NCBI GenBank assembly: GCA_037965595.1
Contig: CP150183.1
Coordinates: 3,286,001-3,350,000, forward strand
DNA: 64,000 nt
Source: Alkalihalobacillus sp. FSL W8-0930
GTDB taxonomy: Bacteria > Bacillota > Bacilli > Bacillales > Bacillaceae_D
Direction: 5' to 3'
A model generated the notes under the pieces. That model was not told the origin of the DNA and searched no databases. It worked only from the letters and a program-made list of their open reading frames with translations. Shown here in pieces: positions 42,030 to 51,635 of the stretch; position 1 is the stretch's first letter, and each line of letters begins with the position of its first letter. A program made the translations under genes and the position numbers.

Positions 42030-44048
42030 ATGAAAACAAAAAAAGAGAAACAACCAACCGGTAAAACGTTGTCAATGCGTTCAAAATTAATATTGGCTTT
42101 TTCCATTGTGCTTATTTTGCCTAGTATCATTATTGGATTTAGCTCATATCAAAGTGCAAGCTCAAACATTGAAGATAAACTACAAAGTTCAACAACAGAA
42201 AGTTTATCAATTATTGATGATACAATTAGTAATTTTATTCAATCTCAAAAAGAAAATATTGCCTACATTGCAGACGCTAGTGATATTGAAAATGGGTTTC
42301 TGGAAGAAGAGACGGAAGAACAGAGAATATTGCTTGATACGTTCCAGAATACAAAAGCAGATGTAGAACAGACCTTTGTAGGTACCGAAGAGGGAAACTT
42401 TATGAACTCTCCTACATCGTTTCAAAATCCTCCTGACTATGACCCGCGTGAAAGACCTTGGTATCAAACTGCTATGGACGCGGGACAAGAAATCATTCTT
42501 ACCGCTCCATATATCTCTGCTTCATCTGGGGAGCCAGTAACAACAGTCGCTAGAACGACCGCAGATGGACTTGGTGTTGCCGCTCTTAATTTAAAACTTA
42601 GTGAAATTACCGATATGTTAAATAATATTACAATAGGTGAGAAAGGCTATGTCTTTCTATTAGATCAGAATAATATGTATGTATCACACCCTACCGAAGA
42701 GCTTGGAGAGCCTGCTGCTGAAGAATTCCTCTCATTCCAGGATTCAGTAAGTGGAAAAATAGATTATCTTTATAACGAAACCGAGCAAACGTTAAATTAT
42801 TTAACAAACGAAGAAACAGGATGGAAGATTGTTGCGGTCATGGATCAGGCTGAGATTCAACAAGCATCAACACCTATCCTACACACAACATTACTTGTAT
42901 TGGTTTCCTCATTAATCGTCGGACTAATTGTTATCTTCTTCTTGTTGCGTTCGATTGTTGGACCAATCTCACTTTTGACGAAAGTGGCGGAGCGAATGAG
43001 TCAAGGTGATTTGGGCACAAAATATGAAGTGCATCCAAATCGTAACGATGAGATTGGACGTTTAGGAAAAGCATTTGAACATATGAGATTCGCATTATCA
43101 ACCATGCTAACAAGTGTCCAAGATAAAGCACAGCACTTGGCAGCTTCTTCAGAGGAGCTTGCTGCAAGTACGGAAGAGAATACACGAGCTACCGAACAAA
43201 TATCGGATGAAATGCAGGAGATGGCCACCGGTGTAGAAACGCAGAGTGAAAGAATCAAACAAGGAAACACTGTTTCTATCCAGATGGCACAGTCTGTTCA
43301 AACCGTCTCACAGCGTACTGAACAAGTTCAAAACACAGCATCTAATGCATCTCATTTAGTTCAAGACGGGAATAAAGCCATTCAAACAAGTGTAGAACAA
43401 ATGACTCAGATTAAAGATACCGTCCAAGAATTATCCGCAAGTGTTCAGGGGCTTGGTAAAAGCTCGGATGAAATTAGTAAGGTTGTTGATGTGATTAAAA
43501 GTATTGCCGAACAAACAAATCTGTTAGCTTTAAATGCAGCGATTGAAGCGGCTCGTGCAGGTGAACAAGGAAAAGGGTTTGCTGTCGTGGCTGAACAAGT
43601 AAGGAAGCTTGCTGAACAGTCTGCAGAATCGACACAAGTCATTGGTGGTATTATACAATCCATTCAAAAGGAAACAACGCACACGGTGAAAAAAATGGAT
43701 GAGAGTACAAATCAAGTTGAAAAAGGAATTGAAGTGGTTCATGTTGCAGGTAAAGCGTTTACAGAAATGAAGAAGTTTGTAGACGAGGTAGCAATGGAGG
43801 TCGCTGAGGTCTCAGAACAGACAAAGCAGATGGCTGCAGGGACTGATCAATTTGTAAAAACCTTTAATGATATTTCTACCATATCTGAAAATACAGCAGC
43901 TAGCACCGAAACAGTGTCTGCTTCAACGCAGGAACAGCTGGCTTCTATGGAAGAAATCTCTGCTTCTGTTGAGACATTAACAGGACTTGCTGAAGAACTC
44001 CAAGGATTAGTTCAACAATTTGAAGTAAAAGAAAATGATTCTATTTAA
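42030..44048 (+). CDS. Methyl-accepting chemotaxis protein
   Basis: 673 residues. N-terminal membrane helix (about 20-40), extracellular dCache-type sensor ([22 protein letters not shown] and [11 protein letters not shown] are typical), second membrane helix (about 285-308), HAMP ([22 protein letters not shown]) and a long cytoplasmic signalling domain with the conserved hairpin tip [20 protein letters not shown]. It would signal through CheA/CheW. TAGGAG lies eleven bases before the ATG at 42030; the longer start at 41979 has none. Ligand not predictable; dCache receptors often sense amino acids. Confidence 0.92.
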   Translation: MKTKKEKQPTGKTLSMRSKLILAFSIVLILPSIIIGFSSYQSASSNIEDKLQSSTTESLSIIDDTISNFIQSQKENIAYIADASDIENGFLEEETEEQRILLDTFQNTKADVEQTFVGTEEGNFMNSPTSFQNPPDYDPRERPWYQTAMDAGQEIILTAPYISASSGEPVTTVARTTADGLGVAALNLKLSEITDMLNNITIGEKGYVFLLDQNNMYVSHPTEELGEPAAEEFLSFQDSVSGKIDYLYNETEQTLNYLTNEETGWKIVAVMDQAEIQQASTPILHTTLLVLVSSLIVGLIVIFFLLRSIVGPISLLTKVAERMSQGDLGTKYEVHPNRNDEIGRLGKAFEHMRFALSTMLTSVQDKAQHLAASSEELAASTEENTRATEQISDEMQEMATGVETQSERIKQGNTVSIQMAQSVQTVSQRTEQVQNTASNASHLVQDGNKAIQTSVEQMTQIKDTVQELSASVQGLGKSSDEISKVVDVIKSIAEQTNLLALNAAIEAARAGEQGKGFAVVAEQVRKLAEQSAESTQVIGGIIQSIQKETTHTVKKMDESTNQVEKGIEVVHVAGKAFTEMKKFVDEVAMEVAEVSEQTKQMAAGTDQFVKTFNDISTISENTAASTETVSASTQEQLASMEEISASVETLTGLAEELQGLVQQFEVKENDSI

Positions 44049-44240
44049 TTTCTTTGCTAGCAAAGTATTTAAAGCAGAAAAACTGGCTTCTTATATGTTA
44101 CATGTTACGAATTATGACCATCCTCTTGCTTTAACGCTGTATAACGCTCTTCCACCTCGGTTGTCTTAATAATAAATCGCTAGTAATAACTTATTCTTTA
44201 CGCTTTTTTTATAAATGACCATACAATTTAAACAATAAAA

Positions 44241-44275
44241 AAGTAGCTACGTTTTTCTTCGTAGCTACTTCTTTA
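44241..44275. terminator. Bidirectional terminator
   Basis: AAGTAGCTACG (44241-44251) pairs with CGTAGCTACTT (44260-44270), flanked by A-rich and T-rich sequence. It separates the convergent chemoreceptor and collagen-like genes. The 190 bases before it hold nothing I can assign. Confidence 0.9.
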
Positions 44276-44316
44276 TTATATTAAAGGTTTACAAGAATTT
44301 AAATTATTTATTAAAG

Positions 44317-45504
44317 TTAACTTATACCTAACCCTGCACTTGCATAACCAGCAACAGCATTAACTAAGCTAACCCCCGCAGCCGTTGCTGAGAAAACAAT
44401 TAAAAGACGGTCTCCTGCAGTTACTGGAATGGAAAGTCCTGTTACGTTACCAGTAGAAATAGTTCCTATAGACACTAATCCCGTTAATGGTGGTGTCAGC
44501 GTAACAGATGCTCCAGGTATTGCTGTTAAGATATTTGTTGCGACCGGACCTGGAGAACGGAAAACTTGCGCTGTTATTGTTACAGTAGTACCAACTAATG
44601 CTAGTGCAGCAGTGGTACTGAATAAGGCCGATAATGAAGTGATTACACCATCCCTTGGTACGATAAATGCAAAGTTTAGTAAGGTACCTGCAGCCCCTGT
44701 TAAATCAATCGTGTCGCCTCCGAGTAAACTTACTCCTGTTACAGAGTTACCAAACCCGACAAGACTTGTAGTACCAACTAATCCCCCAAGAACTGTAGTT
44801 AAGGCCGTTGGAAGACCAGATGCAAATGGGATAATCGCTCCGTTTCCAGCCACTCCTGTTGCTCCCGTTGGCCCTGGGGCTCCTGTCCCTGCTGGTCCTG
44901 TTGATCCTGTTGGTCCCGTTGGTCCCGTTGGCCCTGGGGCTCCTGTCCCTGCTGGTCCTGTTGGTCCCGTTGGTCCTGTTGGTCCTGTTGGTCCCGTTGG
45001 TCCCGTTGACCCTGGAGGTCCACTCGGGACAAATAATTGACTGGAAGAAATTAGTGCAACATCATCAATGACAATGTCAGACCCACCAACAATAGGGGCA
45101 ATAGTGAACGTAATGGTTGCTGAGGCTGCTCCTACTGGTACGATTGGAGTGGTTTCATACACAGTTAACCACGTTTCATTTTCAACAACTGGTAAACCAG
45201 ACGTTTCAATGACCACCGAAGTAGTCGCCCCAACAGCATTAAAGACTGCATCGAAAAATTGAACGGTTAAAACCACCTGTGGAGATGGAAGTCCAGTTGT
45301 TCTCGCCAGCGAGGCCAATACCTCAAAGCTCTCACCTGGTTCTATCGCAACATTTTGAGAAAGACTTGCACCTGTAGCACTAGAAAGTTGAACCGCATAG
45401 AGACCTGTATGGCTAAATGACGTAGTAAGAAAACCATTTGTAACAATCCATGGAACCAATGTTCCCGTTTCAAAACCACTGTTTAAAAGACGGTTAATTA
45501 ACAT
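44317..45504 (-). CDS. BclB-like collagen-like exosporium protein
   Basis: 395 residues in three parts. Residues 1-155: an NTTRR-F1-like beta domain ([31 protein letters not shown]). Residues about 160-220: collagen-like Gly-Pro-Thr triplets in two runs interrupted by AGTGAPG. Residues 222-395: a hydrophobic trimer-forming domain ([34 protein letters not shown]) matching BclB-type exosporium glycoproteins. Probably part of the spore outer layer, O-glycosylated on Thr. AAGGAGG before the ATG. Monocistronic. Confidence 0.88.
   Translation of the reverse strand: MLINRLLNSGFETGTLVPWIVTNGFLTTSFSHTGLYAVQLSSATGASLSQNVAIEPGESFEVLASLARTTGLPSPQVVLTVQFFDAVFNAVGATTSVVIETSGLPVVENETWLTVYETTPIVPVGAASATITFTIAPIVGGSDIVIDDVALISSSQLFVPSGPPGSTGPTGPTGPTGPTGPTGPAGTGAPGPTGPTGPTGSTGPAGTGAPGPTGATGVAGNGAIIPFASGLPTALTTVLGGLVGTTSLVGFGNSVTGVSLLGGDTIDLTGAAGTLLNFAFIVPRDGVITSLSALFSTTAALALVGTTVTITAQVFRSPGPVATNILTAIPGASVTLTPPLTGLVSIGTISTGNVTGLSIPVTAGDRLLIVFSATAAGVSLVNAVAGYASAGLGIS
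44840..45035 (-). repeat. Collagen-triplet DNA repeats
   Basis: Nine-base GGTCC(T/C)GTT units encode Gly-Pro-Thr. A larger unit containing GGGGCTCCTGTCCCTGCTGG occurs twice (about 44876 and 44936). Length polymorphism is likely. Confidence 0.85.
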
Positions 45505-45924
45505 CTTTACCTCCTTAGTAACTCCAATAATATTAGAGCTTTGATATCTTATGGGAAAGATAGATGTTGGAAACTCGATACGCCTATATGCATGTATAAT
45601 TCAGCAGATAGATGGATAGTAAATAATTTAGTGGATTTACCAAAGAATACTTGTAACAGATATATGGGTTTGCCCCTTAAATGGCATTCAATAGATTTAA
45701 ATAGTTGATATCAACTTCACATCACTGTAACTTAAATGGCTTATGGTGAATAAAATATTGTTAGTAAGTTCTTACATCAATTTTTCTTTGGTGTATGGCT
45801 TCTCCTCTACCTTTCCCCTTAATAGGAGCATTAAGGGGGATTTGTTTATTAAATAACTTTTTACAAGAAGAACGGTACTACATATGGTTATGTAGAATGA
45901 TATTTTATACTCAGTACAACAAAA
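45505..45924. other. Gene-free region upstream of collagen-like gene
   Basis: Contains the promoter side of the collagen-like gene and a strong hairpin at 45814-45840 (TCCCCTTAAT with ATTAAGGGGGA, then TTTGTTT), which looks like an orphan plus-strand terminator. No coding sequence recognised; the open frame from 45795 is a shadow over the IS relic. Confidence 0.5.
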
Positions 45925-46126
45925 TAAAATCCAAAACGCTTTTAGAGATCTCGCTCATTCTTGCCCTCAGGCATTCCCCATGTCAACAAACGTTGTATCT
46001 TAAACCTTCATCTTATCTCTCTACCCAGTTGTGGAGCATCTGTTCAGTCATATCTAATTCCCTACCTACTTCAGCTATCCGTTATCTATCCGTTCATACC
46101 ATTTCAACTGTTTGAACCTTGAACTC
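45925..46126 (-). pseudogene. IS3-family transposase OrfA relic
   Basis: On the minus strand one frame reads EFKVQTVEMV, stop, TDR, stop, RIAEVGRELDMTEQMLHNWVER, stop, DEGLRYNV, stop, HGECLRARMSEI. The helix-turn-helix block AEV.REL....LHNWV and the following G-HG..LR spacing are those of IS3-family OrfA. At least four stops make it dead; no OrfB or terminal repeats are visible. It directly adjoins a CTTGG array. Confidence 0.7.
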
Positions 46127-46191
46127 TACCTGTATCCAAATTTACCTGTCCATTTTTTTACTAGCATCACTTTGCTGATGGAGATTGTGGG

Positions 46192-46321
46192 CTTGGTGAG
46201 TTGGTGCTTTCTCTTGGTGTTTGGTTCATCGCTCATGGTAAAGAGGGTGATGATTGGTATTTGTGCTGTTGCTCTTGGTTTAGACTTGAGGTCTAATGCA
46301 CTTAGAAAAATGAACATTTTT
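46192..46321 (+). repeat. Partial CTTGG array, units 8-12 (locus C, copy 1)
   Basis: Cores at 46192, 46213, 46234 (CATGG), 46253 (ATTGG) and 46274, then AAAAATGAACATTTTT at 46306-46321. The spacing and flanking bases correspond to units 8-12 of a full array. Confidence 0.8.
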
Positions 46322-46342
46322 CTTCATTATTTGGCTTTGGTT

Positions 46343-46619
46343 CTTGGTTGGGTCGGGTTTCAGCTTAGTGATGCGGAGAGAGTCCTTGGTGTTTGGTTCG
46401 CTGTTCTTGGTATGGAGGGGGCGGGCTTGATGTTTTCATTTTTGTCTTGGTGTGGAGGGTCCTTTCTTGGTGGAAGTTGCTGGGGGCTTGGTTAGGGAGC
46501 GGTTTCTCTTGTTGTTGCTCGCGCGGTTCTTGGTAACGAGGGTTCGGGCTTGGTATTGGTTCTTTTTTTCTTGGTATTAGGTTTGGAGTTCAATGCTCTT
46601 AGAAAAAATGGACTTTTTT
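46343..46619 (+). repeat. Twelve-unit CTTGG array (locus C, copy 2)
   Basis: Cores at 46343, 46364, 46385, 46406, 46426, 46446, 46466, 46487, 46508, 46529, 46549 and 46570: the same step order (21,21,21,20,20,20,21,21,21,20,21) as locus B. The closing inverted repeat is decayed (AAAAAATGGACTTTTTT, 46603-46619). Confidence 0.93.
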
Positions 46620-46786
46620 CATCCTTATTTTCATTTGAATTTTATCGGTTCAGTGTACCACCTCCCCCGCTCACCCCATTTCAGTAAAAAAAGGTTTTTC
46701 CTTCCTTCTCCTCTTCAATCACCTGCCATACCTGCATCCGCCTTCTTTCTCCATCGCCTAATTTCACTTTTTTCTCCAAATACTGG

Positions 46787-46830
46787 TTGCACATTTCTAT
46801 ATCATGGTGTACTATTCAAGTAATACACCA
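46787..46830 (+). promoter_or_regulatory. Promoter and operator of Ytr-like operon
   Basis: TTGCAC (46787-46792) and TACTAT (46810-46815) are spaced 17 bases. The -10 overlaps a perfect inverted repeat TGGTGTA (46805-46811) and TACACCA (46824-46830) with a 12-base spacer, which resembles the AGTGTA...TACACT operator of YtrA-type GntR repressors. The operon's own GntR gene is the likely binder. Confidence 0.75.
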
Positions 46831-46853
46831 TAACAGAACAGGGAGTGGAGAGC

Positions 46854-47780
46854 ATGGGAGATCAGCTAGCTCGGCCTTTGGTTGTCGAGAATGTAAGTAA
46901 GAGTTTAGGTGGAAAGAAGATTATTAAGAATATGTCTTTCTCTGTGGAAGCTGGGAAAATTTACGGATTTCTTGGCCCAAATGGCTCGGGGAAAACAACA
47001 ACGATTCGTATGATTGTCAGCTTGATCAGTATGGATGAGGGCGATGTGAAGATTGGCGGCCACAGTATTCGTACGGAACGAGAGCAGGCTCTCTCCAAAA
47101 TTGGTGCGATTGTTGAGAACCCGGATCTCTATGAATATATGTCTGGTCGCAAAAACCTCATGCATTTCGCACGAATGTCCAAACAGAAGATTTCTCCTGA
47201 ACGCATTCAAGAAGTGATCAATATGGTTGAGCTTGACCATGCCATTGATAAAAAGGTCAAAACGTACTCGCTTGGGATGAAGCAGCGTCTGGGGATTGCG
47301 CTCTCCATTTTACATGAGCCTAGTATTTTAATTTTAGATGAACCGACAAACGGACTTGATCCAAAAGGGATTCGCGAATTGCGCTCGTATCTGAAGGATC
47401 TTGCACGCAACGCGGGTGTTGCGATTCTTGTATCCTCTCATCTGTTGTCCGAGATTGAGCTGATGTGTGACCGCGCCATCGTCATCAAGGCTGGCCAGGT
47501 AATCAATGAGCTTGCTGTCAGTGAACAGGAGCAAGGGGATCATCAGGAAGTGGCGGCTGTGTTTGAAGTCACTCAACCAAAGAAAGCGGAAGAAATCTTA
47601 GCCCAATACGGAACCGTGCGTAAAGAGGAGAAGAACCTAGTGCTCGAGGCAACCACAATTGAGCAGGTTCCTTCTATCGTAATGGCCCTCGTGAAAAATG
47701 AGGTTGGCATTTATCATGTGTCCTATAAGAAATCACTCGAAGATACGTATCATTCGTTAACAGAAAAGGAAGTGATGTAG
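46854..47780 (+). CDS. ABC transporter ATP-binding protein (BcrA-type)
   Basis: About 308 residues. Walker A FLGPNGSGKTTT, signature YSLGMKQRLGIA, Walker B LILDEPTNGLDPKG and a C-terminal extension typical of BcrA/YtrB-like ATPases. Pairs with the permease that starts on the base after its stop. GGGAG eight bases before ATG 46854 decides the start over GTG 46845. First gene of a five-gene operon probably induced by wall-active antibiotics. Confidence 0.9.
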   Translation: MGDQLARPLVVENVSKSLGGKKIIKNMSFSVEAGKIYGFLGPNGSGKTTTIRMIVSLISMDEGDVKIGGHSIRTEREQALSKIGAIVENPDLYEYMSGRKNLMHFARMSKQKISPERIQEVINMVELDHAIDKKVKTYSLGMKQRLGIALSILHEPSILILDEPTNGLDPKGIRELRSYLKDLARNAGVAILVSSHLLSEIELMCDRAIVIKAGQVINELAVSEQEQGDHQEVAAVFEVTQPKKAEEILAQYGTVRKEEKNLVLEATTIEQVPSIVMALVKNEVGIYHVSYKKSLEDTYHSLTEKEVM

Positions 47781-48578
47781 ATGTTTCTTTCATTAATGCA
47801 GAATGAGTGGACGAAGGCATATTATCGGAATAAGTTTTTGATTTTCTCGATTGTGATGGTTGCATTGCTGTTTGTAGGAGTAGCAGGGACGCTATTCTTC
47901 CAGAACTTTGATTTTGGTGATGATATACCCGCTATCCAAGTGGAACCAGTTGGGTTTGCTGTGGGTGCTGTGGATACATTGTTTGTCTTTGTCCTCATTT
48001 TCAGCATCGTGATGTTGATATCTGGAATTGCCACGGAGTACAAAAGTGGAACAATGAAGCAACTGTTAATTCGTCCGATCTCTCGGACACAAATTCTTCT
48101 TTCTAAATGGGTCACGATCTACCTTGTAACGATTGGAATCTTTGTTGGAATTGCGATTCTCAGCCTTCTTATTGGTTATGTTTTCTTTGACTCTAACACA
48201 GCATTTGGTGAATCAGTTTCTACATTATTTCAATTAATCTTGTATCGTTTACCAATGCTATTCTTTTATCAGGTGCTTGCATTACTTTTAGCGATTCTCA
48301 CTCGGAGCACCGCGCTCGCTCTATCACCAATTTTGATCCTACATTTTACTGGGTCCATTGTTATGGTATTCTTAGAAAGGTTTGAGTGGTCAAAATTTAT
48401 TATTATTCCAAACTTAAATCTTCTTTATTATAGCTCCAATGAACTCATCCAATATCCGGGTGGACCGTATTCAGATGGCATGACACTTGGTTTTTCTCTA
48501 GCAGTCATCGCAGTGTATTCCATCATCCTGCTGGTCATCGCTCATCTTGTCTTTAAAAAGAAAGACGTTTTATCATAA
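47781..48578 (+). CDS. ABC-2 type permease
   Basis: 265 residues, six membrane helices; the cytoplasmic GIATEYKSGTMKQLLIRPISRTQILLSKW is the usual coupling region of ABC-2 permeases. Starts on the base after the ATPase stop codon, so the two are translated together. Substrate unknown. Confidence 0.88.
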   Translation: MFLSLMQNEWTKAYYRNKFLIFSIVMVALLFVGVAGTLFFQNFDFGDDIPAIQVEPVGFAVGAVDTLFVFVLIFSIVMLISGIATEYKSGTMKQLLIRPISRTQILLSKWVTIYLVTIGIFVGIAILSLLIGYVFFDSNTAFGESVSTLFQLILYRLPMLFFYQVLALLLAILTRSTALALSPILILHFTGSIVMVFLERFEWSKFIIIPNLNLLYYSSNELIQYPGGPYSDGMTLGFSLAVIAVYSIILLVIAHLVFKKKDVLS

Positions 48579-48617
48579 AAGCAGCTTAGTTAAACAACAG
48601 AAAGGGGTGATCTCTAG

Positions 48618-49007
48618 GTGACGATTGAGTTTGACCCGTCAAAGCCGATTTATCGGCAAATAGCGGATTACTATTATCAGAAAATCAGTAATGGCGAACT
48701 CCGCCCTGGGGATAAACTTCCCTCGGTCAGAGAAACGGCCCAGTCCTTGCGCGTGAATCCAAATACCGCTTCACGGTCCTATCTTGAAATGGATCGTGAG
48801 GGGGTTACTTTTACGAGAAGAGGTCAGGGAACTTTTGTAACAGAGGACGAAGAGGTGGTAAGAGAATTGAGAGTACAATTGGCACAGTCTCACATTCAGG
48901 AACTAATTGATTATCTGCATAAACTAGGATTTTCCGACAACCAAATTAAAGATCAGCTTCATTCGTTACTTGAGGCACGGGAGGACGGGTCAGATGCAGA
49001 AAATTGA
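48618..49007 (+). CDS. GntR-family regulator, YtrA type
   Basis: 129 residues: DNA-binding winged helix (PIYRQIADYYYQKISNGELRPGDKLPSVRETAQSLRVNPNTASRSYLEMDREG) and the short two-helix C-terminus typical of the YtrA subfamily. GTG start with GGGGTGA eight bases upstream. Likely represses its own operon through the inverted repeat at 46805-46830. Overlaps the next gene by 14 bases. Confidence 0.9.
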   Translation: MTIEFDPSKPIYRQIADYYYQKISNGELRPGDKLPSVRETAQSLRVNPNTASRSYLEMDREGVTFTRRGQGTFVTEDEEVVRELRVQLAQSHIQELIDYLHKLGFSDNQIKDQLHSLLEAREDGSDAEN

Positions 49008-49692
49008 AATCACTCAACTATCAAAGTCATACGGGCGCAAAGAAGTGCTTCGAGATCTGAATGTAACACTGGAGGGCAACCGCATCTACGGAATCATTGG
49101 AGAAAATGGAACAGGTAAATCCACACTACTCCGCATGATCAGTGGCCTTGCCCGCCCCTCAAAAGGAAGCATTTCCGTAAATGGCCATACCACTGCAGAA
49201 GGCCGGCGGAGCCAGGTTGCCTATCTATCCGACCAAGAGATGCTGGACGGCTTCTCAACGCTCGAGTACCAAATTCAATTTCACGAAAAAATGATTCCGA
49301 ACTTTCAGGTGAATCGCGTGTACGAAATGTTAGATATGATCAAGCTGCCGGTCGATGGCAAAATTAAAAACTTATCTAAAGGCCACCGCAACCTATTTAA
49401 CCTTGTGCTCACACTTGCGAATCCAGCACCCGTTTTGATTATGGATGAACCACTTTCGGGGATTGATACGAATAAAAAAGAGGATTTGTTACATCTGCTT
49501 TCTTCCTTTACATTGGATGAGGAACGACTTATTTTGTTCGCCACGCACGAATATGATGAGATTGAATTTTTGATTGATGGATTGGTCATTATTAAAGGCT
49601 TCAGTATCGCGTATTTTACCGAGGATTTAGAAGAAATGCGGATCGAACAAGGCAAAACGGTTCAGGAAATTTTCAAGGAGGTGAGCAAATGA
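48994..49692 (+). CDS. ABC transporter ATP-binding protein
   Basis: 232 residues. Walker A GENGTGKST, Walker B VLIMDEPLSGID; the signature is degenerate (NLSKGHRNL). This form is typical of YtrB-like ATPases. GGGAGG nine bases before the ATG at 48994 decides the start inside the GntR gene. Its partner is the next gene. Confidence 0.88.
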   Translation: MQKIEITQLSKSYGRKEVLRDLNVTLEGNRIYGIIGENGTGKSTLLRMISGLARPSKGSISVNGHTTAEGRRSQVAYLSDQEMLDGFSTLEYQIQFHEKMIPNFQVNRVYEMLDMIKLPVDGKIKNLSKGHRNLFNLVLTLANPAPVLIMDEPLSGIDTNKKEDLLHLLSSFTLDEERLILFATHEYDEIEFLIDGLVIIKGFSIAYFTEDLEEMRIEQGKTVQEIFKEVSK

Positions 49693-50486
49693 CCTCGTTT
49701 CTTACTCTATTAAAGCGTGATCTTAGACTGCAAGTGCCGATGATGGTGATTTATTCAGCGGTGTTGGTGTTGATTGCGGTGGTGTTTACGTGGTTGGCTG
49801 TGAAGTTTAATGAAGTGGCTTACGAATTTATACCATTCCTTTATTTATCTCAATTCATTTTTTTGGGAATTGCCTTACCTATCAATGCAATTTGGAAAGA
49901 ATGGCGCATGAAAACAGTGGCTCACTGGTTAATGCTCCCCACTTCTGTTCATAAGAAAATTTGGAGTAAAGCTTTATCTGTCGTCATTTGGACACTTTAT
50001 ATTATAGTGCTTGTTATTATACTATGGGCTATAACTGGATTAATAGGCAAATCGCCTATACATGATGGTTCATATGAATTACTTAAATTCATTTTATCTA
50101 GTGACCTAATGTACTTAATTCCCTTTTCAGTAGTCTTTCTTACCTTAGGGATTTTTCCATTCTTCATTGGTGTTATCATGGTGAAAGGTGAAAAAGGTTG
50201 GAAGGGACCTGTATTTGCACTATTACTTATCATCCTCTTTGTTGGGGTTCATCCTTGGATTGAAGTTGCTGAAACTTTTTCATTTCTAGAGATTGGTCCA
50301 ATCTACATGGAGACTAACTTTACTCAAGCTGAATTTACATTTAGTAATAGTGAGGTTACTTTTAGTACAACAGGTAATTCCGATGAACCTATTACGTACG
50401 TAAGTAGCTTAATTTTTGATTTAATTCTTTATTCATCATTTTATTTTCTAACGTGGTGGTACCTTGCTAGAAAAGTAGAGATTTGA
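49689..50486 (+). CDS. Membrane permease of Ytr-like transporter
   Basis: 265 residues with six to seven membrane helices and an extracellular loop of about 45 residues before the last helix (GPIYMETNFTQAEFTFSN). Its ATG overlaps the stop of the ATPase gene (ATGA); AAGGAGGTG is the ribosome binding site. Last gene of the operon. Confidence 0.85.
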   Translation: MTSFLTLLKRDLRLQVPMMVIYSAVLVLIAVVFTWLAVKFNEVAYEFIPFLYLSQFIFLGIALPINAIWKEWRMKTVAHWLMLPTSVHKKIWSKALSVVIWTLYIIVLVIILWAITGLIGKSPIHDGSYELLKFILSSDLMYLIPFSVVFLTLGIFPFFIGVIMVKGEKGWKGPVFALLLIILFVGVHPWIEVAETFSFLEIGPIYMETNFTQAEFTFSNSEVTFSTTGNSDEPITYVSSLIFDLILYSSFYFLTWWYLARKVEI

Positions 50487-50490
50487 TCGT

Positions 50491-50520
50491 TGAGGCTGTC
50501 CGGGTGGGCAGTCTTTTTTT
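50491..50520 (+). terminator. Terminator of Ytr-like operon
   Basis: GGCTGTCC-GGGT-GGGCAGTC with wobble pairs, followed by seven T. Confidence 0.8.
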
Positions 50521-50550
50521 GTGGTTTAGTTTGGTGGGGGTGTGGGTTTG

Positions 50551-51191
50551 TTGATTTTGTTTGCTCTTTGTTGATTCCGCTTCCTCTTTGTTGATTCTTT
50601 CCTCTCTTTGTTGATTCCGCTTCCTCTTTGTTGATTCTTTCCTCTCTTTGTTGATTCCGCTTCTTCTTTGTTGATTCTTTCCTCTCTTTGTTGATTCCGC
50701 TTCCTCTTTATTGATATCTTCTTCTCATTGTTGATTCCGACTCTTCTTTGTTGATTCTTTCCTCTCTTTGTTGGTTCGGCCTCCTCTTTGTTGATTCTTT
50801 CCTCTCTTTGTTGATTTAGCTTCCTCTTTGTTGATATCTTCTTCTCATTGTTGATTCCATCCTCTCTCCGTCGATTCCATCCTCTCTCCGTCGATTCCGT
50901 CCTCTCTCCGTCGATTCCGTCCTCTCTCCGTCGATTCCGTCCTCTCTCCGTCGATTCCGTCCTCTCTCCGTCGATTCCGTCCTCTCTCCGTCGATTCCGT
51001 CCTCTCTTCGTCGATTCCGTCCTCTCTCCGTCGATTCCGTCCTCTCTCCGTTGATTCCGTCCTCTCTCCGTTGATTCCATCCTCTCTCCGTCGATTCCGT
51101 CCTCTCTTCGTCGATTCCGTCCTCTCTTCGTCGATTCCGTCCTCTCTTCGTCGATTCCATCCTCCTCTTCGTCGATTCCCGCTCCCCCTCC
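50551..51191. repeat. 32-unit array of 20-bp repeats
   Basis: TTGATT or TCGATT cores recur every 20 bases from 50551 to 51151, plus one at 51172. Left half (about 16 units) alternates two types, CCGCTTCCTCTTTG and CTTTCCTCTCTTTG after the core; right half is nearly homogeneous (TCGATTCCGTCCTCTCTCCG). The period is not a multiple of three, so three phases stay open on both strands and create spurious long frames. Fills the gap between the Ytr-like operon and the EpuA-like gene. Confidence 0.95.
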
Positions 51192-51227
51192 ATCAATCCT
51201 GCGTCCCCCATCGTCCCTCCAAACACA

Positions 51228-51253
51228 AAAAAAGACTAACGCACGCGTTAGTC
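51228..51253 (-). terminator. Terminator overlapping stop of EpuA-like gene
   Basis: Minus strand GACTAACGC-GT-GCGTTAGTC then seven T. The stem includes the TAA stop codon of the gene. Confidence 0.9.
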
Positions 51254-51604
51254 TTCTACACCCTTCATCAGGTCGACGATGTGGTACCATGTGTCGAGCT
51301 TGAATACTTCGAAGGGATCCTCTCCTCCGATGGTGCCGTAGCCTACCATCATTCCGAGGAAGAGGGAGGCACCGATGAGGGTGAGGATGATATATAGTCG
51401 CAGCCAAATGGGCAGGATGCGGATCCGGCCTTTTTTGACGCGGGCTGGTTTTTCGGCCTTCTGCTGAGCTTTTTGTTCAGCTTTTTTCTTGGCTTTGGCT
51501 TCGCGAATTTCCGCCCGTGTTATGGTTTTGGCTTTGGTTTGTTTTTTGGGTGCTTCAGTTGTCTTCTTTTCCGACTTCTGAGGCTTTTCTTGGTTCTTGT
51601 TCAT
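51248..51604 (-). CDS. EpuA-like membrane protein (annotated RNAP beta subunit)
   Basis: 118 residues: a Lys/Gln/Ala-rich cytoplasmic N-terminus (about 65 residues), one membrane helix and the conserved C-terminus LFLGMMVGYGTIGGEDPFEVFKLDTWYHIVDL, which is the EpuA family (often labelled DNA-directed RNA polymerase subunit beta, though the role is unproven). GGAGAGAG before ATG 51604 decides the start. Follows flhP on the same strand. Confidence 0.75.
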   Translation of the reverse strand: MNKNQEKPQKSEKKTTEAPKKQTKAKTITRAEIREAKAKKKAEQKAQQKAEKPARVKKGRIRILPIWLRLYIILTLIGASLFLGMMVGYGTIGGEDPFEVFKLDTWYHIVDLMKGVED

Positions 51605-51635
51605 GTATCTCTCTCCAGTCGAGCAACGTTTGCAA

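Noticed and set aside
44049-44240. Possible minus-strand coding relic (reads FIIKTTEVEERYTALKQEDG)
   Set aside because: Too short, no start or ribosome binding site, and no family recognised.
44429-45040. 203-codon plus-strand frame
   Set aside because: Antisense shadow of the collagen-like triplets; no ribosome binding site.
45795-46115. 106-codon plus-strand frame
   Set aside because: Lies antisense to the IS3 OrfA relic and has no recognisable ribosome binding site or composition.
50526-51407. 293-codon minus-strand open frame rich in Arg-Glu-Gly
   Set aside because: It is produced by the 20-bp repeat, whose period keeps several frames open; its 5' part is antisense to the EpuA-like gene and it has no ribosome binding site.
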